A stretch of DNA of 64,000 nt from Varanus komodoensis. Lineage: Eukaryota > Chordata > Lepidosauria > Squamata > Varanidae. The first letter of the stretch is position 1. Every line of letters starts with the position of its first letter. Both the position numbers and the translations under genes were made by a program. Positions 27,701 to 42,700 of this stretch are shown here, piece after piece. The DNA lies in contig NW_025336347.1 in assembly GCF_004798865.1 (NCBI RefSeq), positions 19,343,430 through 19,407,429 of the forward strand. Direction: 5' to 3'. The notes beneath the pieces are model-generated. The model did no database searches and was not told where the DNA came from. It was given only the letters and a program-made list of their open reading frames with translations.

Positions 27701-30700
27701 GGAGGGAACCAGGTTGTGGAAGGGTGACATATATGGTCACAGTTGCCCTTATTCAAGGTCACCAAAGAAATGATAACATTTTTTACCCATTAAATCAACC
27801 AAAGAAAAATTAAAAAATCCAGAAAGTACTGGAAAATTTAAACAGGAGATTACCATATCAGTAAGGATGCAATTCTATGGGCTGAACCCCCAATAGACAG
27901 AGGCAAGTGGAGGACAGGGGTGATTTTGCCTCTGTTCCAAATTTTAAAAGCAGCAAGATGGGCCTCTGAACTCTTCTAGCTGAGTATGTTTTGGTGGCTG
28001 GGTGGAGAGGCAACGGGAAAAGTCACAGAATACTGAGCAGCTCAGATTCTCTTCCTCCTCCCCCCACCACATCCCCTTCTCTTCCTCTCCAACTTCTCTT
28101 ATCAGTCCCAAATCAGTTCTGCTTCTCTACACTTGCAGTTCCGTCTAATGGTCCAGATGAGGCAACTGGAGGCTTCCTATGGTGCCCCAGACACTGTCTA
28201 GGGGCCACAGAATTGTTTTTCTTGATAATTTATAAAAAACAGCTAAAACTTAAATACAAATATAGGGTAACATATGTATAATATTAAAACTCACAATAAT
28301 ACACAGAGTATATTAATGTCAGATAAAACATAGAATCCTGTTAAAAATGCTGGTGCTTAGGCAGTGAGGTTGCCTAAACTGTACAATGTTTCAATGAAGA
28401 AATAACTAAGCTGGACTGGTTGAAACCATTACTTCAATTAGCGTAAAAAGTCAGTATAGTTCCCTTACAGCCAGGCCTTCAATATTAACCTAATTATTTG
28501 ACAACACGAGATTTTCAATTTAAAAACAAAACAAAATCTGATTTTTAAACCTTTTTTTTTTTTTAAACTAACCTTACAAGCCTATCTTCCTTGGAAAGGC
28601 AACCTGGGAGCCATAGGAGGTGTCAGCTCTCTCCCTCCAAGGGCAGACCTCAGAACTTCCCCAATCGGCTGCCACAGAAATCCCCCAAGGTGGTTTCTTC
28701 TCGGACTTCCTAAAGGAGTAAGGGAGGTCTGCCTGTCCTCCCAGGCCCCAGCCATGCACCCAAACCATGCAGACCTACAGCAGCCCTGGTGCCAGCACAG
28801 ATCCATTCCATCACGCTGGTTTCAATGGAGTAGATTGCAGAATAAGCTTTGCAAAGCAGCCATGGATAGGGGAGAAAACCCAGAATGCAATTCCTTCCTC
28901 ACTTCCATCCTGCCAACATAAGCCAGGTAGGGATTTTGATTCTTTAGAGTTCAGACAGATGTTGAGGCACTACAAACCTAACAGCAGGACTTCTCTGTTT
29001 ATGCATTTTTATTCACCCCAGAAGCAGACTTGATCCAGGGAACTTTTCAGTCGCCTTAGCCACTCCAATATTCAACACAGGGTGATTTCTCCCACCCACC
29101 ACCAACCTACAAACAGTCTCTAATGGCTACATTTTAGGATCTCTAAGCATTACCACAGGCTGTCTATATATTCAGATTTTCCAAACAAATCAGAAACCTT
29201 TCTCCAAAAAACAAAGAGGACTCTGATGCATGAATGCAGATATTCTCTGCCTCTTGAGATGTGCCTGATTCAAGATGACTGAACACAGATATTCTGAAAA
29301 CTAGTGCAGAGGTTCTGTGACAGAGGTTGTATCTGATGTTCAGCTGCTTCTTCCTGAGCTTGCATGTCCCTAGAAGCTCTGTTGGCAGTGGGATTTACAC
29401 TGCAGTAGGAAGCAAAACAGCCAGTTCTTGCAAAGAGAAACATTTTGTCCTCCATAAAGACATTACCCTAAACATCTCCATTACAGCTGCAACTGAGAAT
29501 ACAGGCACATAGGAACTTGAATGATTATCTGACACCCCACCCCACCCCACCCCACCCCACCCCAAATCCAGGGCTTCTGTGTTTGTAAAATATTTGCATT
29601 CTTCCTACACTGGCTAGTGGCCCATTCGGAAGCCTCCAAACTGAGCTACAGAATCTACCAGTTGAAGAAGCTGCCATCTTTGCTCCAAGGCCCAAAGACA
29701 AAAAAGATGCTGTCCTTCTCAGAAGTCTGTAAGATGTCTGGCAAAGGAAGAGCCCAAAGTAACAGCAAAGTTAATTTCAGCAATTCAAGTGATATTTCAG
29801 ATAGGACAGCCTCCTATGCTACTTCACAGGGTCTGTTCCAAAGATAAAAAAAACTCTGAGAGGGGTGAGCAGCAGAGGCCCTGAAGCTGCTCACCAGCAG
29901 TTAGTGCCAGGGACACTGGCCACAGGCAGCAGACTTGGCAGGGACACTGGCCACAGGCCTTCCCACTGTGACAGGAAGGATCACACGCTAATTAAATTAT
30001 AGTAATTCTTTCCAACTTTGCATCCATACAAGAACTCTTCCCTTTTCTGATGGTATATTTCCTCTTTATTATTGACGATAATACATGACCATCATTGTTC
30101 CTGAGGATAAGAACAAAAGCAGGAGTATCTAGTTCTAGTCAGGGAGGTGAAGGAGCTCTCAGAAAATAAGAGCACACTGCATACCATTGCTGTACAAAAG
30201 AGTGGGGTACTATTAAGAGGAGGGTCTCAAGGACCTTGCGTATTGACCCCTGCAGTTATTTACAACACAGAGTTTGAACCTGGGCTTCAATCAGCTGGAC
30301 CAGATGGTCACTGAACGCTTTGAGATCAGTGTCCAAACAAAGGGGAACTGGACTAAGCACCTCTTTATACGCTCCTCTCTGCTAATGCCATGAAGCCTTG
30401 CAATGTAAACAGCATGAAAGTTTCTCACCCTAGCAGGTCCAGCGGGAGCTAGGCAACTTATTGATAAGCAGGATACAGAGAGTGCTGGCAGATTCTCACA
30501 GGCACATCTAACTGTAATATAAGTTAGTGAGGTCCTGGAATGCAGGCCTTGTAATGCTCTCTGATAGCAAACACCTGCTCATTAATGGAGCTGATATTCT
30601 GAAGCACCCTTTGCCCATCTTCTCTGCTGAGCCAGGCTTTTTAACTGAGCCAGACAAGATGGAGGATTTGCCCATAAGATGGAAGCCATCCACAGCCTAC

Positions 30701-33700
30701 ACCCTGGAAAATACAGGTATTTTTATTAGTTAAATTTGCATTCCACCTTTTCTGTGCCAATTTCACGATGGCTAAGAGTAAGATAGAAGAGAAAAATAGG
30801 TTGATCAATCAATACAACTGATGAATAGAACTGCCAAATGAAAAAAGTGTAACTCCTACATTGCCAGTTGATTTTATAAGGTGAAGAAAAGCTTCCCTAA
30901 ATAAAAACATTGCCAGGAGGTCAGATACAGAGCTAATCAGCCTCCCTTGGGAAAGAGCTCCAGAGTCTGGGAGCAGCCACCAAGAAAATCTTGTCTCAGG
31001 TGTTCACCAATGCACTTCAGATGTGGCTAGAACAGAAAAAGGGCCTCACACAAAGATCTTAAAGGCTGGATGGGAGAACAAAATCTTTTCGGGTTTAACC
31101 GCAGCATGCCAAGAATTGAACAATTCTCTGTGTGTGGGGGCAGACGTGGGGGCACAAAACTCATTCAACTCTCAGCTTAATAAAGTGAGACATGACAATC
31201 TGAACAAGACCCCTATGGAAAAATGCACGTCAGGAAATCTCTTGAGGGATTACTTTATCTGTTAACAAAGCTGAGGAAAGGAAAGCGGAACATAATGCAG
31301 AGCAGCCCAGGAAAACCTTTCTTGACAAAGCGGTTTTTGAGAAAGGTCCCAGAGAGAGTGTGACTTTCTGAGGATATGCTTTCTGGAGAGAGAGAATCAG
31401 GAGATACAAAGGGCCAACTGTAGCCAATTTCCAAGGGATGCCAATTAGCACTTGCTCATCTCAAACGTCTACTAATCAGTTCAGAAGTCACAGTGCGGTC
31501 TCTCAATTTATTTAATGAGGCTGACATTGGCTCCTAGTTTCTTCTTATGTAGTTCTCAAGTGCAGTCTGAATAAGCCACTAGGCACTCACTGCTACACTC
31601 CAGGGTAAGCTAGAAGACACCTCCAAACACCCCAATCAAGCCACTAAGCCAAATGAGGTAACCTACCATTTCAAACAGATTGCTTGACTCCTTGATAAGA
31701 ACTGCCTTGACTCACTTGTGTGCTTCGCAGTGCCAAAATGAAGCTTTTTGACAGATGTGCTTCTACAAGCCTCCAGAGAGTGCTTAAAACTACCTCCACA
31801 CAAACTCCTCACAACACTTTGTAGCCCACTAAACCAGCACACATATGGTTCTGGGCAGGAGACCATTCTCTTCACTGTTAATTGTCCTTTCACTCTATGA
31901 TTTGTTATCAAAAAAGAACATACAACTTACTCTAACAATACTGGTAATCAAAAGAATTTTATCCTGAATGCACATTTGATGGGAGCTGCTTTATTTACTT
32001 TGGTTGGGAATGCATTGTTTACATTTTTATTTATTATTGACTCATTATATTTTATCATTCATTTATCATTTTGACCCCATCATTCCATTCCAGAGTGGAA
32101 CACTCAAAGATGTATATAACATATAGTAAAATACATTTATCACAATAAAATCAGGCTTTACAAATGATAAAAAAGGACTGTAACACCAGAGAAAGGAAAG
32201 AACTTATTCAGAGCACAGTCTAAAAATCTAAAGTCCTAAAACAAATGTCTTTGCATAACTATGAAAGATAAATCAAAAGAAGGGGGATGCCAAGTTTTTC
32301 CTTTAAGGCAGGGAGCCATGGCACAAGCCCTTTCCTTCAGTCTTACCAGCTGCTCTTCAGAAAATGGTGAGGTGCCTCTCCCACCAACTGTAATGAATAG
32401 GCAGAGAAAAAGATGGTCCTTTTGGTCAAAGGCTGGCCCCAAATTAGATCAAAATCTCTTAGGAGGTCTCTGCATTAGTTGCCGTTGATAAAAATAAAAA
32501 ACCCTCAACTGTTTAACAAGAACAGAAACAGAATTTAGAAGTCCAGTAGCCAAATTAGACTAGTGAAATGAAGAAAACCAATGGGGGGGGGGGGAATAGG
32601 GCCACAAGGAGTGCAGGCACAGAGGCATCCTTGTCCTTGCATCTAAGCATGAGCTCTGCTCCTTCATGCCACTCTGCGCCTGGCTCTGGCTGTGCTCTAG
32701 GTTGCAGTTTTAAAACACTGAAGTCAACCCAAGAAACCTGGTGTCTTCCCATCCAGCTGCAGGCTCCTGGCCCCAAGCTGTTTAGCACATCAGAGGGATA
32801 AATAACCAGTGTCCTGAACTGTGTGTAGAAAAGCTGATGCATAATGAAAATCCATAGTGCAGTGGAGGTGTGAAAGCCCAGAAAAACAAGGAAAAACAGA
32901 AAAGAGAGAAGCCCTAGCATGCCCGTATGCAGTTGTGGTCTTAGGGAGGACAGTGCCCAAACTGCAACAACGCTATGCCAACTCCGTTAAAAGCTTTCCA
33001 GGCACTTTTAAAAGCCCCAGCAAGCCAAGATGATGCTATGGCAACCCAGGCCCCTGCTTTATGAAAAATACACGAAGTACAGCATTTGCAGCTTTAAAAC
33101 GCCAAGGCATAAAGTGAGGAGCAAGTAACTGCCTGCTAAGGGATTATTGCATAAAATATTATATAATCTTGTACAGTTCACAGATCCAGCCAGCCACCTC
33201 AGCTAGTTGTCTAAGTCCTGCAGCACCAACCCCTGTCATAAGGGGGCAACTTTAAAGGCATAGCAAAAATAAGTCTGGGCATTCCTACAGGCACACATGT
33301 CCAGTGAAGTAAGGAAGGGGATTATGAGTGTTGGATCAGTGAACACTCAGGTGTGTCTGTAGATAAACAAGACTGTTCTCAACTCTTGTAAGGAGATACT
33401 TAATGAAACCTGAAAGCAGTGCACTGGAACCAAGGCATAAACAAGAGGCATGGCTGTGTTACGTTTTTGAGGTGTGTTAGTCTTAGGTCTACTAGTCAAA
33501 CCCCACTGAGTTCAGTGGCTCTTGCTCCCAGGTAGGTGTGTACAGGATAACAGCCTTAGCTTCTGTTTTAAGATGAACTTCTAGGCCTCAACCTTGTGGA
33601 CAAAGTGTGTTGTTTTAGGATCAACACATGACTTCTCCAGCCTGGTGCCCTCAAGATATCTGGGCCTCCAACTCCCATCACCCCTAAGCCAATATCTCAG

Positions 33701-36700
33701 CCTAATCTGCCTTACAGGTTTGTTGTAAATATAAAAAGGAAGGAGAGAGAAACCATGTGTGTTGCATTCATCTTCTTGGATGAGCTTCTTCAGAAGATCA
33801 ATTTTCTTCTGCCCAAATTTGAGATGGACTGCAAGGAAGGTCCAGTCACCACAAAAATGTGGAACAGGGGAGATCCTCTGTTGCACAGCATATGACCTCT
33901 ATGGGTTATGGCTGTACCACCCGATTCACAATGCTCGCCCTCCCAAAAACCTCATCCCCCGCTTTCAAAGGAATCCCTGTCCCATAGTTTAAGAATCACT
34001 GATTGTGAAATAACGGCAGGGTTCACTCGTGTAGAATCCTTGCATTTCATGTGTACCATACTGTGGAAAACACTCCTTCCCACAGGTAGCACATCAGAAA
34101 ATTAACAGTGACCATTTTAAAATCCAGGAATCAAGTGTAAATTAGAAATAGAATGTATTTTGAACATCCTGTCCCATGTTCACTACTAACACTCAAAGCA
34201 TAGCCACAGATCTCCACAACTCCTGAGGGGACACACACAGATACCCTCATTTATAGCTATCCATTCCTAATTTCCCCACCACTGAACTGAAACTTACTAT
34301 AACTGAACAGAGCCATGTATGTGGCTTTTCAATAGGATGCCGAACTGGTCAGTGAGAGGATGGGTGATCCGACTCATTGATGGCAGCAACCAACACTCCA
34401 ACTTTTATGCAGTTGAAAATCTCCACATCTGAGGCGGGCAGTTCCTCAGCAGCAAAGGCAAGGCTATCAGTGGGGGACTGATGGGAGCTTGTTTATGGCT
34501 TCCAGTGCCTGCTTCCCTGTTTAAGTGGATGTGTTCACTTATACTAGTTTGGGGAACTGAGACAACTTTAATCTGGCACTCCAGGAGCATAACGCTCCTT
34601 CATGATTAGAGCCATATTTCATTAAAGAAGCATAGGATTGGGAGGGAAGAAAAAGACCTTATACTGATTGCAAAAGCAAAGCTGACCTCCAACCACCCTC
34701 TCTGTACAGATCAAGCTGAGTACACTGTTGTAGTGTACCACACCACATAGGAGGTGCTTAGAAGCCTTTACTTACTTACAACATTTATTCACCACTCTGC
34801 ACAGATTCTGGAGCAGTGAGCATTCAGAAGATACACAGAAAAAAGTAACACAATATGTTAGAAACAGGATATTAATAAAATCACGGCTGGACAGTTAAGC
34901 AAGTCTTGCAGAAACAGGGCTATGCCCGACCTCTAGAGGCTGGAACTTCTGTAGAAACGGAGTTGCCACACTGAAGGCTCTTTCCTCTGTGGAATCCAAT
35001 CAGGCTGTACCCAAAAGGATGTCAAGTGATAACCTTGATGACTGGATAGGTTGATAAATGAGAATATACTCTTTCGGGTATTGTGGTCCCAAGTTGTTCA
35101 TGAACTAGCATCAGAACTTTAAATCTAGTCAAGGAGCAAATATGCAGCAAGTGCAGCTGCTTTGGCAGAGGAGTTGCATGCTGAGAAGGAGCTTGCTCCA
35201 ACAGACAGTCCAACCTCACAGAAAGCACATTACAACAATCCAGTCTTGACATTACTAATGCCTGCACCCCTGTGGCCAGCAGACGCCATGCTTGGCAAAA
35301 CAGTCAAAGATGGGAAAAGGGCACGCTAAGCTTCCACAATCAGCTGGGACTGCAACAACAGTGTTTAGCACAAATACTGCTAAGTCCAAAAAAAACCACA
35401 GCAGGAAAGCAAAAGCAACCATGTGAACATTCAAAAAGCAGAGGAAAAAACTGTCTCTTATCTTCAGAGATGCCTATAGCTAATCCAGGATGTGACTAAC
35501 CAGGGAAAATATTGTGCATTTCTTCAAACACACCCAACACTAGGTCATCTTCTCAACAAATAGTTGGTATGCAGAGATCTCTCCACATGCAAAAAATTAT
35601 ACAAGTCAAAACTCTGCTCATTCTTACAGAATGGGGGAAGACAACATGGCTTTAACCCCATCCACTTCACAGCATCCTACACAAATCCCTTTTGTTTAAA
35701 GGGATTTAAATTTAAAACATTTACATTATTTAAGGGCAGGTTAGTCCATTCAACATCCTGGGAATTTTGTCTCCAACCTTTTGTTGCAATGTTGTGTGTC
35801 ATACACTGGGAAGAAAGATTGGATGGGAGGGAAGATTTATTCTTGTTGCTGAATTAGATTTTAATTGGTTGGGTAAGGGTCTTTTTAACTGTTGTATTTT
35901 AAAAGATCTGTTTTTATGCTGAATTTTATTTAAGATTACATCTGTATTATTAGACACTCCAAATGTCATCCTTGGTGGTGGGGGGGGGGTGGATATAAAA
36001 CTAAATAATAAGATCACAGTAAGAAGGAGCAATAACTGGGAGATGAGGAGTTCAGTCACTTCCCATCGTCATTAAGCTGTTCTCATGTAAACACCCTCAA
36101 CATTTAATGCCCGGCAGATTGCATAAACACTGACGCCAGCAAGGAGAGATGTGGTGCTACACTTGAAAGTAAGCAAACACCAAGCACAAGAATGATCCCA
36201 AGGGATCACTGGGCAGGCTACAGTAGATCAGGTATCTGTTCCAGGATTATACTGACCTAAGTACTGGATGGGTGTCAGGAACTCCATACTGCTGCTCCAA
36301 AGGCCAATGACTAAAGATCATATTAATATGGCATCATCGTGCTGTATCCTCCCTTACAGAATCACTGTTTAGCGGAAAAGATGAAATCCTCAGCACAGAT
36401 AAAGACAAACCAAGGACAATTCAAAGGAGATAATTCAGAAAGGGAATACTTTCAAGTAAGATCCTTGCAAAGCATTTCCTATCTAAAATGAACTATTCCA
36501 ACAATTTTCAACACAGGGAAAGTTCTTGATCTTTTTAACCTCATAGTAGAACTAGAAGAAAGTTAGGGTAACTTTCCATGGGTTAACTTCATGCTGTGTG
36601 AAGCACTTCCTTTTATCTGTCCTAAACACTGGATGACCCCAAGTTCTAATATTACGAGGGGGAGAAAACTGTTGCCCTACCCACTTTTTCCACATCATGC

Positions 36701-39700
36701 ATAATTTTGTACAGCTCTATCATGACTCCCCTTACCTTTTTTTAAGCTAAAATCGTCCTAGTTTATTGTAGCCTTTTCTCATAGGGGAGTTGCTGCAGTT
36801 CTTTCATTATTTTAGCTGCCCCTTTCTACACATTTTCCAACCCTACTTTTTTTTTAGGTGCAGTGACCAGACATGTATATTTGCATGGGGGAGATTAAGA
36901 TATTATATTGAAAATGGTTGTCTAGGACTGGCAAGGCTTCAGAAGCTTGAGGGATTCCACACCAGGTTCTAAGAGATGTCATTCTATATATCACCTGCTG
37001 TGAGAATATATGCTCCTGTTTGTACACTATTTAACTAGCTGATCGTTGCAATTTGCTCATTTCCCATGTTATTAATATTTACTCTTTATGAAACAAAGGC
37101 ATCTCCCTGATATTTTATGAAAATTAACTAGCACTCCTTTCTTCCAAAAAGGTATGTGTGCATAAATACAGCCTACAAAGAAAAGGCATTTGGAATTATA
37201 AATTGCTTTGCATATCTGGTGCCAGTGCTAAGATTACGGCAAAGCAGGAGTAGTCAGGAAACCACAACATATGGAAGTATGCCTTCTTTGCACAGTGACA
37301 TGGTGATTTGACTAGCCAATTAAGGCATATAATTCTTTCAGAAATACATGAAATTCAAATAGGAGACTGGAGTTAAAGCTTAAATTTGCCTGTCACTTTG
37401 CCTTGCTCCATTTCTCTCTCCTACAGCACTAACCAAAGAATCACTGGGAAAATATTTGGTAGCTGGAGTGGCCAAGTGATTCTCAGCTCAGTCTAAATGC
37501 CAACAGTTTCTGGCTCCTGAACAAGATGAACAACTCTATTTGATCCCCGCTTTTAATGCATTAAAGTTCATCCCTGCCCATGTTGCTCCAGTTTCTCACT
37601 ACAAACTCGAGGGCACTGAATGATTAAAAAGATTTTTTGCATCTTCTGTACAGTCCTCAGATTCCTTTCCTGGTCACACCGCACATGCCAGTCTTCTGGG
37701 GCAGACAACCTTCTGGCTTACCCAGCGGCTTCATTCACATGTCATGGGGGTGCAGAAGAGCCAGCTGCTCCCAAGTGCTGCTTGAGTACTTTCAGGGTCC
37801 CCAACCCCTACAGTCACCTGGGAATCCCATGGCAAGAATGGTAAAGTTATTTGGCTACTCCTGCTCTGGAGGAGCTCTGTAAGCAATTCCCCTCACCCAT
37901 GGTGAAATTGGTTGTCTGGACTGGATGACAGGACAACCCTGGAGATTTCTCTTTGGGGATTTACTCTGTGTAAGCCATATGAATTTTTGTCTGTTTAAAG
38001 AGAGCAGTAGATACAGACCGTTTTGGAAGAAAGGAGTGCTTATTAATTTTCTTTAAATATCCCTAGGGGAATCCATCTGCATTTACACAATACAACAATC
38101 CATTGTGGATAGCAAACCACTGGTATTTTTTGAGAACCAGTGTAGTGTAGTGGTTAAGAGGGTGGGAGTGGAAGTCAAACGAACTGGATTCTAGTCCCCA
38201 CTCAGCCACGGAGCTCACTGGCTGCCTTTGGGCCAGTCACAGACTCTCAGCCCAACCTACCTCACAGGGTTGTTGTTGCGAGGATAAGCTTGAGAAGAGG
38301 ATGAGAGTTACGCAAGCCTCCTTGAGTTCCTTGAAAGGAAAAAGTTGGGATATAAATATAATAAATAAACCCAGTCACTGTGAGCCCAGACACTGTGCCT
38401 AAGTCCCCAGCTTAAACCAAATTGTGACCATTTCTAAAATATTTAGGAAACTCAAGTGAAACGAACAACAGAGGAACAGAAAGGGGAAGTAAAGGCACAG
38501 AAAGCATTCACACAATACATGGGAAACACCTTGTTGTTAAGGAGGGTATACACAGGAAGCACTGTTGCACATGACTGAAGTCTGCAAAAGCATTATTCAG
38601 AAAAAGGAAGAAAGCCATGCAAATGTCATTCAGCCCGAACACGCACGCCAAGCAAAAGGACTACTGGAAAATGACAGTAAAGCAAAGCAAAAGATGCTTG
38701 TCTGCACCCCCAGATCAGTGAGGTTTAGGGAATTCTCTCCCCTAAGTACATTCACCTGCGACTTACACTGTGATATTTTCAGCACCTGGCAAGAATGCAT
38801 TTACTTTCCCAGGCATTTGGACATTAGTTCTAGCCTGACTGTTTGGATTCCTTTTCTGATGTTCCATCTTGGGTGTCAGGAGTGGAATAATACTTCGATG
38901 CTGACTCTGTATATTACGGATGTTGCTGATAGATTAGGTTTTACTGTGTTTATTTGTATCTGTATAATTGCATTATTCAGGTGATGGTTTAAACTGACTT
39001 TGTCCTCACTGGTATATTGATTATGCATGTCTAAATCCTTTCATCTATAAGCTGCTTGGAGACTGTTTTTGCTGCAGGAGATAATGTGTAACTTTAATGA
39101 ATAAATGAATGAAAATATTGTGAGCAGAGTACTGAAGTAGAAAAATTGGGTTCCGTGCTTAGTTATGAATTCAGTGGGTTACCTGGGCAAATAGCTTTCA
39201 CCAACATCCCAACAAATAGGATGGCTTGTCCCTATAATCTCAATGTATAATCTCCATTTTACGATGTGGGTGCAATGAAGGCCCACTACAAAGAATTATA
39301 AATGGAGATGATAACGCTAAGTTTGGCATGTGGCCTGAACCTGGCCCACTTCCCATGAGGGGGCTATAAAACCACCCCAAGAAGCCATAGCTAGTACTAA
39401 GCCTTACTAAACCCTCTGTGGCGTCACATGCCATACAAATCAGGACAACATGCTAAGGTTAAGCAGAGCCACATTCAAGCCAAATAACTACAAAGCCACT
39501 CTGGACAGCAGCACCAGTTGAGCACCGATGGCAACAGCCAAAAATGCAGCGGTCATCTGTGCCATGCCCCCCAACCAGCCCTGCTTGCAATTGAGGACTG
39601 GGGTCCAGTGGTGCTGCCGGTGTCTGCAGACTGCTGTCTCCCCTAGCCACGTTCAGGGCTTGAGCAGGGGAGCAGATGGAGGTTCACACATCCCTCACTC

Positions 39701-42700
39701 TCTGCCAGGCCACTGAGCAGCTGGTGCAGCAAGCGAGTAGAACGAAACTCATCCTGTGCTCCCACCTGTCAACCGAAGGCAGGAACTGCAAGTGGCTAGG
39801 CACAAGCAGCTGGGCTTGTGCAGAGACCCAGCCGAGCATGCCTGCTTCTTCTGCCAGCTGCACTTGTGGGGCAGGGAACAAGCCATGCTGAGCTGGAATG
39901 TCCTAGGAGGAGGCTGAGCCCAGTGTCCCCACCTTGTTTGGTGCAGTGCCCATGCAGGGCCAGTGAGGTAAATGAGCCAGAGGTTGCCTCTGCTTCCCAT
40001 TGCTGCATGTGCAGCAAGGACAAAGAGAAGCACCTGTCCCATCCTCCATTCAGCAAGGAGCTTGCCAACCAGAGAGAGGGATGTTTCTTTTGTAATTCCA
40101 CATGTGCAGCAATGGCAAACTGAAGGACCAAGCTCAGTGCTCTTGACAGGAAGGGCAGGAGAGGATGAGCTACATTGCTCCTGCCTTCCTCTTGAGGAAG
40201 CTGAGCACAGAAGAGCTTGTCCTCACACTCACAGCACTCCAGTTTTCCTGCCCATTTCTCCTGCTAATACTGGGAGCTAACAGCAATCCAACTTTCTTGG
40301 CATCAGTAGAAATATGGGGTTTTGTGTGAGTCCACAGAGGCATGTTAATCAACATTTGTCATCAGGAACACTTTACAAATCACAAAATCCCTTTGAAAAA
40401 ATGACTTCTTTATTGAAATATAGTAATGCATGAAGTATCCCTTAAGAGATTCCAAGTACAGCAGCGTCATCAGGAAGAACATGGCCAACTCCTTTCTTTA
40501 CCATCCAACCCTGAAAATACCTCACATGATTGATTTTCTACGCAGCTGTTACTGTCATAGATAAGCAGCAGGCCCTTCAAGACTTGTGACATAAGCATAC
40601 ATGGAATCTAATTCAAATGTGTAAATAGCCACTTTCCCAGTCATCTCTTGCAATTAAAACTGCAACCCTGTCCCCCATTACGTGGAAGTAAGCATCATTA
40701 TATTCAGTGGAATTTGCTTCACAATAAAAGCAAATAGAATTGCAGCCCAAGTATCTTTTCCAAATGCCAAGGAAAGGAAGCTATTGTAAAGAGCTTTTAT
40801 GTATTCTCTTTCAAAAACAGAACACAAGTGGTATGCTTGAGCAGCAAGTCAAGCAAACATTTCAACTCATATTGAAATGAGTCATTTATTTGCATGAGTG
40901 ATTTAATTCTTCACAAGTAGATTCTGTAGTAACTAGATGTGTTACACATAGATTAGGAAATACCAGTGAACATGTATACAATGAAAACATCTGTTTACCA
41001 CGCATGAGGTTATGTGCAAGGTATACATGGTTTTCTATAGGGAAGTCAAAACAGCATAGGAAATTAGTCACATGTGACATGGCTCATCCATGTTTACAGA
41101 TCTGGCCCAGGACATTTCATTGTCCAAAGTGGAGGCCAAATGGTGCTCACAACACTTCAGAAAAATTTAATTACACCATGCAGAGATTCATTCTTGTTTT
41201 CATTTATTCCCTCTGCCTGCTGCTATTTGAAGCAAGTCATTTGCCCATACTACATGGTACAGAATCCCACATGGATCCAATATCAAACCACTTATTCCCC
41301 TAATCAAGCTGTTTCTGTGGATCATAGGAAAAACTACTACTATTGAAAGCTAGGCAGAAAAGATTTCAGCATTATGCATGCAATTTTACTAAAGATAAAC
41401 CCTTGTGAAGATTGGTGGAGGAGAATGTTTGTGTACATAATGGAATCTAAAACCATACAGAAGACTCTTGGTGATGAGAAAACATACTGGTAGCACTTGA
41501 CACCAGTCCCCCTTATGTAAACACCTTCGATTTTATAGCCAGTAAATAAAACAAATGAACAATCACTTGGTGAAGACATCCCTTGGGGAAAAAAACACTT
41601 GTGCACTTTACAGGTCACACAACTTTAATTCAGAACAGAGATGATCCTCTAAAATGAAGTCATTACTTACGTATTTCTCTCTCTATCAGTACTCTCATAT
41701 TCTAAGAAGACAATCAGCCTGGGGTAGTGGCTGCAGATTTCACCATTCACATTTTGGATCAGGCTGTAGCAATAGTCCCTGCTGAACAACTCAAGGCAGC
41801 ATTTTTCAATACGTTCTACCTACACAAGAAAGAAAGTTATTACAGACCCGTTATTAGTTATGTGCACTGTAATTCTAACAAAAGATCTGGTGCAATGTGC
41901 AAACAATGAACTGAGGAACAACACTGCCTTGGTTTTAAAAGAAATATAAACAAAAAAATGGAGGAAGCATAGAGACTAATAATTAGGACCAAAGAAAATT
42001 TTGCCAAATCAAAATTCAAAAAATGAGATACTCCAGCAGCCTCATCTATCCCATAGGCTTCTGACATAGCAGCGGTTATAACACACATTAACATTAGTTG
42101 CAAGCCTGCAGATAATGCAATTAGGATTTTTAGACCAAGAATTCAGGCATAGGCGAAGTTGTATTATTTATCCGTTCTTTTTAGCCAAAAATGACTCCCA
42201 ACAATGAAAACAGGTGAAGTTGGCTCTATCCTACAGAAGCTTACAATACCCTTCTCAAATGTGGTGCCTCCTATATATGTTGGACTACAGCTCCCAGCAT
42301 TTCTCAAGTAGCTGAGAGTTGCAGTCCAACAGATCTGAAGCACCCTAGGTTGACATAAAGTATCAATGCAAAGGAATTGCTGCTTGACACTTCGGGGTCC
42401 AGACACAAGGGAAGGCTACAGTTGCCTCCCTCTTTCTCACAGTCTTGACCATTATTAAAAGTGCATCTTCACAAGAAGAGTTTCTTCACCTGTTGATACA
42501 ACCGATCAAAGAGTCTTGCCAGGAAAGAGGAGCAGCCTTAAGGAATTATTTTTTGGGGATTGGTGGAGGCAGTGAGAACATAAGGCTACAGCTGATCAAG
42601 GGAGAATAAGTCTCCTCCAACTCAGACCGTGCCTCAGACTCACCTTGGCGTTGCTACCGGTCCCTCCACCGCCACCGCCGCCGCCGCCGCCACCGTCCCT

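Larger units (their letters stand above)
25211..41670. other. MTMR14: MTMR14 intron 2 (16.5 kb)
   Basis: Largest intron of the gene here. It holds a perfect 74-base tandem duplication, palindromic MITEs, an hAT-like relic, L2-like and CR1-like LINE fragments, one clear Sauria SINE and a GC-richer block (39,480-40,130). No coding exon of another gene was recognised on either strand. Confidence 0.8.
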
